Shown piece after piece: positions 25,369-35,019 of a stretch of 64,000 bases of DNA. The translations under genes and the position numbers were made by a program. How positions within the stretch are numbered: position 1 is the stretch's first letter; each line of letters opens with the position of its first letter. Source of the stretch: Sphingopyxis sp. YF1 (lineage in GTDB: Bacteria > Pseudomonadota > Alphaproteobacteria > Sphingomonadales > Sphingomonadaceae); the NCBI RefSeq assembly GCF_022701295.1, contig NZ_CP033204.1, forward strand, positions 2,294,001-2,358,000, in the 5' to 3' direction. The notes under the pieces are model-generated. The model did not search any database and was not told the DNA's origin. It saw only the letters and a program-made list of their open reading frames with translations.

Positions 25369-26475
25369 ATGGAAAACCTTCCTCCCGATCCCGCCGACAT
25401 TCCCGCCCCCGCCAGCTATCACTGGACGCCGCGGCTCCAGCGCGAGTTTCTGGAGAGTTTCGCCACCACCGGGTCGGTGAAGATTTCGGCCGCGCGCGTC
25501 GGCATGTCGCCCGCCGCCGTCTATCAGCTCAAACAGCGGCCGCAGGGCGCAGCGTTCAAGCTCGGTTGCGCCGCGGCGGTGCTGATCGCGCGCGGGCGGC
25601 TGGTCGACGAACTGCTCGACCGCGCGATCTGGGGGCATGACGAGATGACCACCGTGATGCGCGAGGAGGACCGCAGCCTCTACAAACGCCGCCGCATCGA
25701 CAGCCGCCTCGGCCTCGCGATGCTCGCGCGTCTCGACCGCATGGTCGAGACGCGCGCGCCCGAAAAAGGAGAATGGCCGGGCGAGGCGATGCTGGCGCAG
25801 CTCGTCGCCGGCGACTGGCCGGGTTTCCTGTCGCTGTTCGACGCGGCCGAGGCCGCACGCGCCGCCGGGGCCGCGCACGCAACCGCCCGCCCTGGCGAAG
25901 ACGCGCCCGGCCTCCCCGACGACGGCGCGCCCGACCACGCGCCCGACTGCCCCGGCACCGCGCGCGTCGACGACGCATCCGCGGGCGGGATGGCCGCCGC
26001 GCTCGCGCTCTGGCTCGCGGGGTGCGACAACCGGGCGAACCCGCTCGCGACGCTGTGGAAGGACAGCGCGATCGCGAATGAAGTTGCGCAGTTTTCCGCC
26101 GTTTCCGACCCGGATCCGCACCCCGGACCGCAGGCCGAGCCGACCCCCGAGGAAGAGGCCGCCGCGATGACCGTCTGGTACGACGAGGAGCAGGGCGAAT
26201 GGCGCACCAATTTCCCGCCGCCCGACGATTATCTGGGCGACGAAGAGGGGCGCTTCGGCGAGGAGGAGTATGAGCGCACGCTCGACCCCGACGAGGAGGA
26301 AGCGTGGGACGCGGCGCACGCGCGCGCCTGCGCGCCGCTGCGCCGCGCGGGCGAGGCCGCGCGCCGCGCCTTCTTCGCGCTCCCCGACCCCGCCAACGAC
26401 CCCGCGGCGCCCGGTGCCTCCGGCGCGTCCGGTGCGGGGGCGGGCCGCGCAGGGCCGCGCACCGCGACGGGCTGA
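25369..26475 (+). CDS. Protein of unknown function with N-terminal helix-turn-helix-like region
   Basis: 368-aa protein not assigned to a named family. Residues about 17-75 (WTPRLQREFLESFATTGSVKISAARVGMSPAAVYQLKQRPQG) look like the HTH/terminase-small-subunit-like domain that recognises DNA in small phage-derived proteins. The remainder is Ala/Asp/Glu-rich and low in complexity, with WYDEEQGEWRTNFPPPDDY as the best-conserved-looking patch. The ATG at 25369-25371 was chosen because G+C and codon use switch to the chromosomal pattern there; a start at 25267 is possible. The function is unknown; a domesticated phage gene is one possibility. Confidence 0.65.
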   Translation: MENLPPDPADIPAPASYHWTPRLQREFLESFATTGSVKISAARVGMSPAAVYQLKQRPQGAAFKLGCAAAVLIARGRLVDELLDRAIWGHDEMTTVMREEDRSLYKRRRIDSRLGLAMLARLDRMVETRAPEKGEWPGEAMLAQLVAGDWPGFLSLFDAAEAARAAGAAHATARPGEDAPGLPDDGAPDHAPDCPGTARVDDASAGGMAAALALWLAGCDNRANPLATLWKDSAIANEVAQFSAVSDPDPHPGPQAEPTPEEEAAAMTVWYDEEQGEWRTNFPPPDDYLGDEEGRFGEEEYERTLDPDEEEAWDAAHARACAPLRRAGEAARRAFFALPDPANDPAAPGASGASGAGAGRAGPRTATG

Positions 26476-26537
26476 CGGGCTGGCGTCGTCCGTCCCCGCG
26501 GTTGGACAGGCGGCGGCGCGGCGATTATGCCGGGGCG

Positions 26538-28118
26538 ATGGACTCCACTGCCCCCAAGCTCGTCATCCGCCATTCGGAAACGCGCGACGCCGCCGCGATC
26601 GCGCGCCTCACCGCCAAGGTCTACGGCCGCGCCGAGGCCTATTCGGCGGCGCAGATCCGCGGCCAGATCAACAATTTCCCCGAGGGCCAGTTCCTCGCCG
26701 AATATGAAGGGGTGATCGTCGGTTTCTGCGCCACGCTCATCGTGTCCGAAGCGGTCGCGCTCGCCGACCATCGCTGGACCGCGATCAGCGGCGGCGGCTT
26801 CGGCACCGCGCACGACGCCGACGGCGACATCCTCTACGGCATGGAGGTGTGCGTCGACCCCGATTACCGGCGGCTGCGCATCGGCCAGCGCTTCTACCGC
26901 AAGCGGCAGGAGCTGTGCCAGGCGCTCGAGCTCAAGGGCATCGCCTTTGGCGGGCGCATGCCGGGCTATGCGCGCCGCCGCCGCAAATATCCCGATCCCG
27001 AGGCCTATCTGGCCGCGGTGCTCGACAAGCAACTGCGCGATCCGGTGATCAATTTCCAGATCAACCAGGGGTTCCAGGCGCGCGGCGTGCTCCACGACTA
27101 TCTGCCCACCGACCATGAAAGCGGCGGGCATGCGGTGCTGATGCTGTGGGACAATCCGCTCGCCCCGCCGGCGCGCGACGCCGGGGCGCGGGCGCGCGGC
27201 ACCGCCCCCGACCGCCTCCCCGCCTCGGTCCGCGTCGCGACGGTGCAGTTCCAGATGCGCGGCATCGACCGCATCGAACAGTTCGAGGAGCAGGTCGAAT
27301 ATTTCGTCGACGTCGCCGCCGATTACGGCAGCGATTTCGTGACCTTCCCCGAACTCTACACGCTCGAACTGCTGTCGATCGAAAAGAACAAGCTGCCCCC
27401 CGAACAGGCGATCCAGAAGATCGCCGATTACACCGACCGCTACGTCGCCTTCATGGAAAAGCTCGCGGTCAGCTACAATATCAACATCGTCGGCGGCTCG
27501 CACCCGACGCGGGTCGAGGGCGGCGACATCCGCAACATCGCCTATGTCTTCCTCCGCGACGGGTCGGTGCACACGCAGGAGAAGCTCCACCCGACCCCGT
27601 CCGAACGCCGCTGGTGGAACATCAAGGGCGGCTATGGCGCCGACGCGATCAACACCGATTGCGGGCCGATCGGGGTGATGATCTGCTACGACAGCGAGTT
27701 TCCCGAACTCGCCCGCCACCTCGTCAACCAGGGCGCGATGATGCTCTTCGTCCCCTTCTGCACCGACGAGCGCCGCGGCTATCTCCGCGTCCGCTATTGC
27801 TGCCACGCCCGCGCGGTCGAAAATCAATGCTATGTCGTCACCTCGGGGGTCGTCGGCAACCTGCCCAATGTCGAGAATATGGACATCCACTATGCCGAAA
27901 GCGCGATCCTGACCCCGTCGGACTTCGCCTTTGCCCGCGACGGCGTCGCCGCCGACACCGCGCCGAACACCGAGACGATCGCGATCGCCGATCTGAGCCT
28001 CGCCGACCTGCTCACCAGCCGCCAGAGCGGCGCGGTGCAGAATCTGCGCGACCGGCGCTTCGACCTCTACCGCGTCGACTGGAAGGACGCACAGGGGCCC
28101 GGGATCGGGTCGCGCTAG
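26538..28118 (+). CDS. GNAT acetyltransferase-carbon-nitrogen hydrolase fusion
   Basis: 526-aa two-domain protein. Residues 1-210 form a GNAT N-acetyltransferase (IRHSETRDAAAIARL, DILYGMEVCVDPDYRRLRIGQRFYRKR acetyl-CoA loop). Residues about 228-515 form a nitrilase/amidase domain with the E-K-C catalytic triad: FPELYT, EKLHPTPSE and MICYDSEFPE. This fusion is a recognised architecture in Proteobacteria; the substrate is unknown, though nitrilase partners usually hydrolyse or condense amides. High G+C, ordinary codon use; start ATG 26538-26540. Confidence 0.9.
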   Translation: MDSTAPKLVIRHSETRDAAAIARLTAKVYGRAEAYSAAQIRGQINNFPEGQFLAEYEGVIVGFCATLIVSEAVALADHRWTAISGGGFGTAHDADGDILYGMEVCVDPDYRRLRIGQRFYRKRQELCQALELKGIAFGGRMPGYARRRRKYPDPEAYLAAVLDKQLRDPVINFQINQGFQARGVLHDYLPTDHESGGHAVLMLWDNPLAPPARDAGARARGTAPDRLPASVRVATVQFQMRGIDRIEQFEEQVEYFVDVAADYGSDFVTFPELYTLELLSIEKNKLPPEQAIQKIADYTDRYVAFMEKLAVSYNINIVGGSHPTRVEGGDIRNIAYVFLRDGSVHTQEKLHPTPSERRWWNIKGGYGADAINTDCGPIGVMICYDSEFPELARHLVNQGAMMLFVPFCTDERRGYLRVRYCCHARAVENQCYVVTSGVVGNLPNVENMDIHYAESAILTPSDFAFARDGVAADTAPNTETIAIADLSLADLLTSRQSGAVQNLRDRRFDLYRVDWKDAQGPGIGSR

Positions 28119-28131
28119 GAAAGGAAAAGCC

Positions 28132-28449
28132 ATGCTGACCGCCGCACTCGCCGCCACGCTCGCACTGGCCCAGCCGCCCGCTCTCAACTTCGATCCGGCG
28201 CGCGTCGCCGCGGCGCAGGCCAATTACGAGGCGCTGATGACCGGCCGCAAGCATGTCCGCCAGCTCAGCCGGCAGGAACTCGGCGACGTGCTCGCGGTCG
28301 CCGAGGCGCTCGAGCGTGGCCGCCGGACCGGCACCCGTTCCGAACACTGCGCCGCCGACGAGCGCAAGCGCCTCGGCGGCGCGCCGAGCGCGCTCGAGGC
28401 GCGGGTGATCGACCTCAAGTGCCGCGAACCGGGCGAACCGCTGAACTGA
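28132..28449 (+). CDS. Small exported protein of unknown function
   Basis: 105-aa protein starting 13 bp after the GNAT-nitrilase gene, with AGGAAA before the ATG. A short hydrophobic N-terminus (MLTAALAATLALAQ) looks like a signal peptide; the mature part is helical with two cysteines (EHCAADE, DLKCREP) that could pair in the periplasm. Not recognised as a family. Position suggests co-transcription with the gene upstream. Confidence 0.65.
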   Translation: MLTAALAATLALAQPPALNFDPARVAAAQANYEALMTGRKHVRQLSRQELGDVLAVAEALERGRRTGTRSEHCAADERKRLGGAPSALEARVIDLKCREPGEPLN

Positions 28450-28482
28450 GCGAGCAAAACTGAGCGAGCAAGGAGCCGCATC

Positions 28483-28902
28483 ATGACCCGTCCCCCCTTC
28501 GCGCTGCGCGGTATCGACCATGTCGTGCTGCGCGTCGTCGACCTCGGCGCGATGCAGGCCTTCTACCGCGACGTGCTCGGCTGCACCGACGAACGCGACC
28601 AGGCCGAAATCGGCCTGTTCCAGCTGCGCGCCGGCGCATCGCTGATCGACCTCGTCGCCGTCGACGGTCCGCTCGGCGCCGCCGGCGGGGCGCCGCCCGG
28701 CGCCGAAGGCCGCAACCTCGACCATTTCGCGCTCGCCATCGACGCCTTCGACGACGCCGCGATCCGCGCCCACCTCGCCGCGCACGGCATCGCGGTCGAA
28801 CAGGCGGGCCCGCGCTACGGCGCCGAAGGCGAAGGCCCCTCGATCTACATCCGCGATCCCGAGGGCAATGTCGTCGAGATCAAGGGGCCACCCACGGCGT
28901 AG
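28483..28902 (+). CDS. VOC (glyoxalase/bleomycin resistance) superfamily protein
   Basis: 139-aa single-domain VOC protein: GIDHVVLRVVDLGAMQAFYRDVLGC at the N-terminus, LDHFALAIDAFD in the middle and the closing IYIRDPEGNVVEIKGP, which carry the usual metal ligands (His, His, Glu). An AGGAGCC RBS precedes the ATG. VOC proteins include lyases, dioxygenases and antibiotic-binding proteins; sequence alone does not choose. Lies 33 bp after the small exported protein gene and may be in its operon. Confidence 0.85.
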   Translation: MTRPPFALRGIDHVVLRVVDLGAMQAFYRDVLGCTDERDQAEIGLFQLRAGASLIDLVAVDGPLGAAGGAPPGAEGRNLDHFALAIDAFDDAAIRAHLAAHGIAVEQAGPRYGAEGEGPSIYIRDPEGNVVEIKGPPTA

Positions 28903-29047
28903 GTCCTTCGTCCCGTCCCGGAACGCGCATCGCAGTGCCGCTTGCACCGGCATGCCCCCTCCCAAAAGCGCGCAGCGACACCCCCCTTGCCTCGCTTTCC
29001 GTTTACGTTAAGGTTAGTTGCATATCGCAACCAGAGAGACTGATTCC

Positions 29048-30019
29048 ATGGCCCTTCCCCCGATCTTCGACCGCCTGCGCCTGCCCGTCATCGGCTCGCC
29101 CCTGTTCATCGTCTCGGGGCCCGAACTCGTCATCGCCCAGTGCAAGGCGGGCGTCGTCGGCAGCTTCCCGGCGCTCAACGCCCGGCCGCAATCGCTGCTC
29201 GACGAATGGCTGCACCAGATCACCGAAGAACTTGCGGCGTGGGATCGCGACAATCCCGACCGCCTGTCGGCGCCCTTCGCGGTCAACCAGATCGTCCACA
29301 AGTCGAACGACCGGCTCGAAGCCGACATCGCAACCTGCGAGAAGTGGAAGGTGCCGATCACGATCACCTCGCTCGGCGCCCGCGAGGAACTCAACCAGGC
29401 GGTGCACGGCTGGGGCGGCATCACCCTCCACGACGTCATCGACGACCGTTTCGCTCGCAAGGCGGTCGAAAAGGGCGCCGACGGCCTGATCCCCGTCGCC
29501 GCGGGTGCGGGCGGCCACGCCGGCGTCCAGTCGCCCTTCGCGCTGGTGCAGGAAATCCGCGAATGGTTCGACGGCCCGGTCGCCTTGTCGGGCGCGATCG
29601 GCCACGGCCGCTCGATCCTCGCCGCGCAGGCGTGCGGCGCCGACCTCGCCTATATGGGAAGCGCCTTCATCGCGACGGCGGAAGCGAACGCCGATCCGGG
29701 TTACAAGAACGGCATCGTCGAGGGCCGCGCCGCCGACATCGTCTATTCGAACCTCTTCACCGGGGTGCACGGCAATTATCTGCGCGGTTCGATCGCCGCG
29801 GCGGGCATGGACCCCGACAATCTGCCCGAGGGAGACTTGAAGACGATGAACTTCGGCTCGGGGGGCAACACCAAGGCCAAGGCGTGGAAGGACATCTGGG
29901 GCTCGGGCCAGGGAATCAGCCCGGTCCGCTCGGTGCTCCCGGTCGCCGACTTCGTCGCCGAACTCGAAGCGCAATATCGCGACGCCTATGCCGAACTTCA
30001 GGCGAAGGTCCGGCTGTAG
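29048..30019 (+). CDS. Nitronate monooxygenase family flavoprotein
   Basis: 323-aa FMN-dependent TIM-barrel protein. Motifs: LPVIGSPLFIVSGPELVIAQCKAGVVGSFPALNARP, an FAVNQIVHKSN strand, the phosphate-binding VAAGAGGHAG and LSGAIGHGRSILAAQACGADLAYMGSAFIAT. The family oxidises alkyl nitronates or acts as enoyl reductase-like enzymes; the GAGGHAG loop with catalytic His supports true NMO-type chemistry. Length is normal. Followed convergently by the AHH gene, overlapping at the 3' end by 22 bases. Confidence 0.88.
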   Translation: MALPPIFDRLRLPVIGSPLFIVSGPELVIAQCKAGVVGSFPALNARPQSLLDEWLHQITEELAAWDRDNPDRLSAPFAVNQIVHKSNDRLEADIATCEKWKVPITITSLGAREELNQAVHGWGGITLHDVIDDRFARKAVEKGADGLIPVAAGAGGHAGVQSPFALVQEIREWFDGPVALSGAIGHGRSILAAQACGADLAYMGSAFIATAEANADPGYKNGIVEGRAADIVYSNLFTGVHGNYLRGSIAAAGMDPDNLPEGDLKTMNFGSGGNTKAKAWKDIWGSGQGISPVRSVLPVADFVAELEAQYRDAYAELQAKVRL

Positions 30020-30537
30020 GTGGCGCCCGCGCGCTCGTCTCCGCCGAACAACCGCTCGATCGCATTGTCGAGATAGGGCCGGTCGAGGAACAGTCGCATC
30101 GGGTCGCGCCGGTTGAGCCAGAAACGCAGGCCATGCCGGTCGGTGAGCGATCGCCGCAGCGTGTCCTGCAGCAGACGCAGGCGCATGACAGCGGTCCGGC
30201 GAGCGGCGCGGCAATCGCCGCCGGCAGCACCCGAAAAATCGACCCGGATCCGCTCGACGCGCGCCGTCACCACATCGCTATACGCCCGGTGCGGCCCGCG
30301 ATGGAGCGCATGGCCCGACTGCAGCGCCAGCCGCTCGTCACCCGGAAGCGCGAGTCCGTTGAGTTCGAAACGGTGCAGCGCGAAACCCTCTGCGCCCAGT
30401 TGATCAAACATCGCGACCATCTGCGGCCGGGCAAGGAGGGCAACCGGGATCAGGTGGTGCCGCTGATACCCCGTCGCCGCACCGACCGTTCCGCGCCAGC
30501 GCTGCCCTGACCGGCCGGAGCAGGAGCGCTGTGGCAC
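29998..30537 (-). CDS. AHH-domain nuclease-like protein
   Basis: 179-aa protein with the AHH predicted nuclease pattern: YQRHHLIPVALL (H27-H28), a helix, ELNGLALPGDE and SGHALHRGPHRAYSDVVTARVERI. AHH domains, of the HNH/EndoVII-like group, are known chiefly as toxin modules of polymorphic toxin systems; here the domain stands alone without secretion or repeat regions. The GTG start at 30535-30537 follows the previous gene's stop by one base, indicating coupling to the DUF4261-like gene. Its 3' end overlaps the convergent NMO gene by 22 bases. Toxin activity is inference. Confidence 0.7.
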   Translation of the reverse strand: MPQRSCSGRSGQRWRGTVGAATGYQRHHLIPVALLARPQMVAMFDQLGAEGFALHRFELNGLALPGDERLALQSGHALHRGPHRAYSDVVTARVERIRVDFSGAAGGDCRAARRTAVMRLRLLQDTLRRSLTDRHGLRFWLNRRDPMRLFLDRPYLDNAIERLFGGDERAGATYSRTFA

Positions 30538-30538
30538 G

Positions 30539-31306
30539 TCAACCGTCGCGGCGGAACGCGACCCGCACCGCACCGGGCGCGCCTTCGCTTCCGGGGCGCG
30601 GCGTCATCGCCACCCATTCGCCGGCTTCGAGCCCCGGCGCCTGCTGGGCCTGACGGATCGGCCCATGGAGCATGATGTCGAGCGCGACCCGTGCGAGCCG
30701 CCGGACCATCGCCGCCATGTCCCACCCCGGCGGGATCGCTGCTTCAACCTCCTGCCCGGCAAAGGCGGCCAGCCCTCGCGTCGCCACGGCTGCCCTGCCC
30801 GCCACGTCCAGGCGACGAAAGGCGACGAGGTGCAGCACGGGCGGCATCCCGCTCGCCTCCATCTCGGCAACCGCGCGCCGGAACGCTCCCGCCTCGCTCC
30901 ACAGCCGTGCAGGTGCCCAGAAGAGATGCACCGCACCGAGCAGATCGATCAGCAGCACCATCATCTGCGCCAGTCGATAGAGCGCCTGCCCTCCCGCGTC
31001 GTTTTCGCCCTCGGGACAGATGCCCCAACATGCGTCGCGCCACTGCGGGTCCAGTGCAGCGCCAAGCACGCTGGTGCTGCGGGCTTGCGGATCGGCCAGT
31101 GTCGTCCAGTCGGGCCCCGCGTGCGCCATCAGGACCTGCAACGAGCCAAGGCGCAGACGGAACGCCCCCGGATCCCCGGCAAGCGCTTCGGGTTGTAACC
31201 CCATGTGACGCAGCGCGGTTTCTACATCGACCGGCCGTGCAGAGGCGACAAGCAGCGCAAACGGACGGTCCTCAGGCATCGGGCTGTCGCGATTGCCGCC
31301 GTTCAT
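30539..31306 (-). CDS. DUF4261-like protein coupled to AHH nuclease gene
   Basis: 255-aa soluble protein. It resembles DUF4261 proteins: FALLVASARPVDVETALRHMGL at the start, a central WRDACWGI segment, VLLIDLLGAVHLFWAPARLWS, then MPPVLHLVAFRRLDV and a C-terminal LARVALDIMLHGP. The assignment is by pattern and is tentative. It directly precedes the AHH gene with a one-base gap, an arrangement that could be immunity plus toxin, with the protective gene first. An alternative start at 31278-31280 (MPEDRP) would remove nine residues. Confidence 0.55.
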   Translation of the reverse strand: MNGGNRDSPMPEDRPFALLVASARPVDVETALRHMGLQPEALAGDPGAFRLRLGSLQVLMAHAGPDWTTLADPQARSTSVLGAALDPQWRDACWGICPEGENDAGGQALYRLAQMMVLLIDLLGAVHLFWAPARLWSEAGAFRRAVAEMEASGMPPVLHLVAFRRLDVAGRAAVATRGLAAFAGQEVEAAIPPGWDMAAMVRRLARVALDIMLHGPIRQAQQAPGLEAGEWVAMTPRPGSEGAPGAVRVAFRRDG

Positions 31307-31407
31307 CTCGTCAGGCTCCGCTGCTCATTTCGGCTTCCCGCTGCTTCGCAAGATCGCCGCGGCGCTTCAAGTCGCCACGCGACCGATGCCTCCGAAACGG
31401 AGTGGCA

Positions 31408-33369
31408 TCAGATCGCGACCTGGCTGCCCAGTTCGACCACGCGGTTCGTCGGCAGGCGGAAATATTCCATCGCGCTTTCCGAATTGCGCAGCATCCACGC
31501 GAACAATTTCTCGCGCCAAATCGGCATCCCAGGCTTGGCCGCGGCGATCAGCGTCTGGCGCGAAAGGAAGAAGCTCGTCTCGAGCATCTTGAAATCGCCG
31601 CCACAGCCGGTGACGCGGTGCAGCGCCGCGGGAACGTCGACCGGCTGCATGAAACCATAGTTCAGAATCAGCCGGTGGAAGCCCTGCCCCAGACCGTCGA
31701 GCGTGTAGAGCTTTTTCTCGTCAACGAAGGGCACGTCGGCGATCTTGATCGTCAACAGGATGATCCGCTCGTGCAGCACCTTGTTGTGCTTCAGATTGTG
31801 GAGCAGCGCGTGCGGGACGCCATCGGCGCTCGACGTCATGAACACCGCGGTGCCGGGCACCCGCGTCGCGCTGTTCGCCGCCGACTTGACGAACACCGGG
31901 ATCGGCATCGCGCCTTCGGCCATTTCCTGCTGCATCAGCTTGCGCCCGCGCGACCAGGTCGTGAGCAGGGTGAAGATGGTCAGGCCGATCGCCAGCGGCA
32001 CCCAGCCGCCGTCGGGCACCTTGATCAGATTGGCGCCGAAATAGGCGATATCGACGATGAAGAAGACCGCGAGCAGCGGGAGCGCCTTCCACGCCGGCCA
32101 TTTCCACAGCGTGAAGAGCACGACGCTGAGCAGGCAGGTGTCGATGAACATCGCCCCCGTCACCGCGATGCCATAGGCCGCAGCAAGGTTGCTCGACGAT
32201 CCGAAGAAGAGCACGAGGATGATGACCATCACCATCAGGCCCCAATTGACCATCGGGATATAGATCTGCCCCTGCGCCGACGCGCTCGTGTGCTCGACGC
32301 GCAGGCGCGGCATGAAGCCGAGCTGGATCGCCTGCTGAGTCAGCGAAAAGGCGCCCGAGATCACGGCCTGGCTGGCAATGATCGTCGCCGCGAGCGCGAG
32401 CAGCACGACCGGGACCTGCCACGCATCGGGCATCATCTGGAAAAAGGGGTCAGAAATGAGATCGGCGCGCGGTCCAACCTCGGCCGCAAGCACCATCGCG
32501 CCCTGCCCCATATAGTTGAGCATCAGCGCGGGCAGGACGAAACAGAGCCACGACAGCCCGATCGGACCGCGTCCGAAATGCCCCATGTCGGCATAGAGCG
32601 CCTCGGCGCCCGTCACCGCGAGTACGACCGCACCCAAAGCGATGAAGGCCGTGAAACCGTCGAGATAGAAGAAGCGCAGCGCGTTGAGCGGGTTCAGCGT
32701 CTCGACGATGATCCACGGATTGTCGGCGATATGGATGATGCCGAGGACCGCCAGCATCAGGAAATAGGCGAGCATGATCGGCCCGAAAAGCGCACCGACC
32801 TTCGCCGTTCCGCGCGCCTGGATCGCGAACAGCCCGATCAGGATCGCCAGCGCGATCGGCACGATATAGGGTTCGAACCCTGGGTTTACATATTCGAGCC
32901 CCTCGGTCGCCGACAACACCGACATCGCCGGGGTGATCATGCTGTCGCCATAGAAGAGCGCAGTCGCGAACACGCCGAGCAGCACGATTGGCCAGGTCCA
33001 GCGCTTGCCTTCGGAAGAACGGCTGATCAGCGCGAGCAGCGCCAGGCTGCCGCCCTCGCCCTTGTTGTCGGCCTTCATGATCGTCATGACATATTTGAAG
33101 GTCACGACGAGCATCATCGACCAGAAGACAAGGCTCAGCACGCCATAGATGTGCAGCCTGTCGGGCTCGATCGGATGATGCCCGGCAAAGGTTTCGCGGA
33201 ACGCATACAGCGGGCTGGTGCCGATGTCGCCGAACACGACGCCAATCGCGCCGACGGCAAGCTTCAGCCTGCCATCCCCCTGGTGCCCGTGGCCGTGATG
33301 GCCGGTGTCGGCGGCGCCCGCGGCGACACCATCGGCGCCGCCAGCCGCATGTTGCGACTCAGCAGTCAT
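31408..33369 (-). CDS. kup: KUP-type potassium uptake transporter
   Basis: 653-aa polytopic K+/H+ symporter. The family signature [20 protein letters not shown] opens the membrane domain after a His/Gly-rich N-terminal tail; further motifs are [42 protein letters not shown] and [11 protein letters not shown]. About 12 helices are followed by a cytoplasmic C-terminal domain ending with the typical [30 protein letters not shown]. Length fits Kup. Monocistronic by spacing. Confidence 0.95.
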   Translation of the reverse strand: MTAESQHAAGGADGVAAGAADTGHHGHGHQGDGRLKLAVGAIGVVFGDIGTSPLYAFRETFAGHHPIEPDRLHIYGVLSLVFWSMMLVVTFKYVMTIMKADNKGEGGSLALLALISRSSEGKRWTWPIVLLGVFATALFYGDSMITPAMSVLSATEGLEYVNPGFEPYIVPIALAILIGLFAIQARGTAKVGALFGPIMLAYFLMLAVLGIIHIADNPWIIVETLNPLNALRFFYLDGFTAFIALGAVVLAVTGAEALYADMGHFGRGPIGLSWLCFVLPALMLNYMGQGAMVLAAEVGPRADLISDPFFQMMPDAWQVPVVLLALAATIIASQAVISGAFSLTQQAIQLGFMPRLRVEHTSASAQGQIYIPMVNWGLMVMVIILVLFFGSSSNLAAAYGIAVTGAMFIDTCLLSVVLFTLWKWPAWKALPLLAVFFIVDIAYFGANLIKVPDGGWVPLAIGLTIFTLLTTWSRGRKLMQQEMAEGAMPIPVFVKSAANSATRVPGTAVFMTSSADGVPHALLHNLKHNKVLHERIILLTIKIADVPFVDEKKLYTLDGLGQGFHRLILNYGFMQPVDVPAALHRVTGCGGDFKMLETSFFLSRQTLIAAAKPGMPIWREKLFAWMLRNSESAMEYFRLPTNRVVELGSQVAI

Positions 33370-33413
33370 CGCGCGCCTTTAGCCGAGCCGGCATCGGACG
33401 AATAGCAGAGATT

Positions 33414-34064
33414 TCAGCGCTCCGTCGCCGTCTCGGGCGGCAGCTGCGGCCCGAGCGCCCGGCGCAGTTGCGCGAGCCGCATTTCGAGGTCGGCGCGCCA
33501 GGGCGCGTCGGGCGGGCTGCGTTCGAGCAACTGGCTCCATACCGCTTCGGCCCCCTTCAGGTCGCCGCCCTGCGCCATCGCCAGCCCTGCGAAAAACGGC
33601 GGTGCGGGATGCGACGGATCGCGCTTCGCCGCCTCGTCGAACGCCAGCGCCGCCGCAGGCGACATCGCCCCGCCGCCATGCGCGACGAGCGCATTGCCCA
33701 GCCCGACCCACAGGTCGACATTGTCGGGATATTTCGCGAGCCCCTTTTCGAGCGTCTGCGCCGCCAGCGCGGTCTTGCCCGTGCGCGCAAAGCCGTCGGA
33801 CATGCCCAGCCATTGCGCCGCGGGCCCGAACCGGTCTGCCATGCCCCGCCGCTGGTCGGTGATCGCCTCGCCGAAACCTTCGGGCTCGGCGGGCGCCGCC
33901 ACGGGCTTGCCCGGCAGCGAAGGGCTGCCTTGCAACGCATAGCCGGCGAGCCCGAGCATCACCGCCGCTGCCGCGAGCGGCCGCGCCCCGGCGGGCATCC
34001 TGCCAACCCAGAAGAGACCGGCGAGGGTGACGATCGCGGCCAGTACTACCCAGAGCCAGGTCAT
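33414..34064 (-). CDS. CcmI-like TPR protein of cytochrome c maturation
   Basis: 216-aa protein with an N-terminal membrane helix (MTWLWVVLAAIVTLAGLFWVG), a second hydrophobic stretch, and TPR repeats (LAAQTLEKGLAKYPDNVDLWVGLGNALV, then PAAALAFDEAAKRDPSHPAPPFFAGLAMA). It corresponds to the CcmI/CcmH C-terminal TPR module that presents apocytochrome c to the haem lyase. Shorter than enterobacterial CcmI. Start overlaps the ccmH stop by four bases; last gene of the ccm operon. Confidence 0.82.
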   Translation of the reverse strand: MTWLWVVLAAIVTLAGLFWVGRMPAGARPLAAAAVMLGLAGYALQGSPSLPGKPVAAPAEPEGFGEAITDQRRGMADRFGPAAQWLGMSDGFARTGKTALAAQTLEKGLAKYPDNVDLWVGLGNALVAHGGGAMSPAAALAFDEAAKRDPSHPAPPFFAGLAMAQGGDLKGAEAVWSQLLERSPPDAPWRADLEMRLAQLRRALGPQLPPETATER

Positions 34065-34492
34065 GCCGCATCCTCCCCTTCGCCGTCGCCGCGCCGGAAA
34101 CGTCCGAACGCGAGCCAGCCACCGATGCCGAGGAACAGCAGAGGACCAAGCCACAACAGCGCCGTCGCCGCATCGAACGGCGGATCGTAGGTCACCCAAT
34201 TGCCATAGCGCGCGACAAGCCATTTGCGGATTTCATCGGGGTTTTCGCCGGCGGCGATCTTGCTGCGCACTTCGTGGCGCATGTCGCCCGCCAGCGGCGC
34301 ATCGCTGTCGGCGATCGACTGCCCCTGGCAGACCAGGCAGCGCAGCGTGTCCATCAGCGCCTTCGCGCGGGCTTCCTTCGCCGGGTCGTTCAGCTGCTGA
34401 TAGGCATAGGGCGCGGGCGGCAGCCGGTCCTGCGCCGCAAGCGGTGGCGCGACCAGTGCGAACAGCGCCAGCAGGGCGCCCGCCAGTCTCAC
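34061..34492 (-). CDS. ccmH: Cytochrome c-type biogenesis protein CcmH
   Basis: 143-aa protein: signal peptide (MRLAGALLALFALVAPPLAAQ), the redox-active RCLVCQGQSI (C52, C55) that reduces apocytochrome CxxCH thiols, SDAPLAGDMRHEVRSKIAAGE, and a C-terminal membrane helix before a charged tail. Complete single-domain CcmH without the TPR region, which is on the next gene. Four-base overlaps with dsbE upstream and the CcmI-like gene downstream. Confidence 0.93.
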   Translation of the reverse strand: MRLAGALLALFALVAPPLAAQDRLPPAPYAYQQLNDPAKEARAKALMDTLRCLVCQGQSIADSDAPLAGDMRHEVRSKIAAGENPDEIRKWLVARYGNWVTYDPPFDAATALLWLGPLLFLGIGGWLAFGRFRRGDGEGEDAA

Positions 34493-35019
34493 TTCATCGC
34501 CTCCAGCTTGGCGATGATCTCGGGCACCTGTTCGGCCAGAATCACGCCCTGGATCTGTTCGCGGATGATCCCCTTGCCATCGATCAGGAAGGTCTCGGGC
34601 ACCCCTGACGAACCCAGCGCGATCTGGACGCTGCTCTGCGTGTCCGCCCCGATGCGGTCGAACGGATTACCGAATTCGTTGAGAAAGGCGGCAACATCTT
34701 CGGGCCGGTCGCGGATCGCGATACCGTCGATCGGCACCCCTGCCTTTTTCAGGGCCTCGAGTTGCGGCGCTTCGGCCCGGCACGGAATACACCAGCTGGC
34801 AAAGACGTTGACCAGCCGCGGCCGGCCGTCGGCAAGCTGACTGCTCTTCAGTCCCTCGACTCCCGCGGTCGCGGGCGGCAGGTCGAACAGCGGCATCGGC
34901 TTATCGATCCATTGCGACTGGATCAGCGTGTCGGCCGGTGTCGTCAGCCGATAGATGAAGGCGCCGAAGAGCAGCCCCATGATCGCCAACGGAACGAACA
35001 GGACCCAACGATTCTTCAT
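34489..35019 (-). CDS. dsbE: Thiol:disulfide interchange protein DsbE/CcmG
   Basis: 176-aa membrane-anchored periplasmic thioredoxin. One N-terminal helix (residues 5-24), then a thioredoxin fold with the active site WCIPC (C77, C80), FDLPPATAG near the start of the domain and GVPETFLIDGKG with the cis-proline. It reduces disulfides in apocytochrome c before haem ligation. Overlaps ccmF and ccmH by four bases each. Confidence 0.93.
   Translation of the reverse strand: MKNRWVLFVPLAIMGLLFGAFIYRLTTPADTLIQSQWIDKPMPLFDLPPATAGVEGLKSSQLADGRPRLVNVFASWCIPCRAEAPQLEALKKAGVPIDGIAIRDRPEDVAAFLNEFGNPFDRIGADTQSSVQIALGSSGVPETFLIDGKGIIREQIQGVILAEQVPEIIAKLEAMK

Noticed and set aside
32870..32886. tRNA-like T-arm sequence GGTTCGAACC
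   Set aside because: It lies inside kup coding sequence and no cloverleaf surrounds it.
30691..33405. A 904-codon open frame on the plus strand
   Set aside because: It is antisense to kup and the DUF4261-like gene; the encoded sequence is Arg/Asp/His-rich shadow coding caused by high G+C, with no domain.
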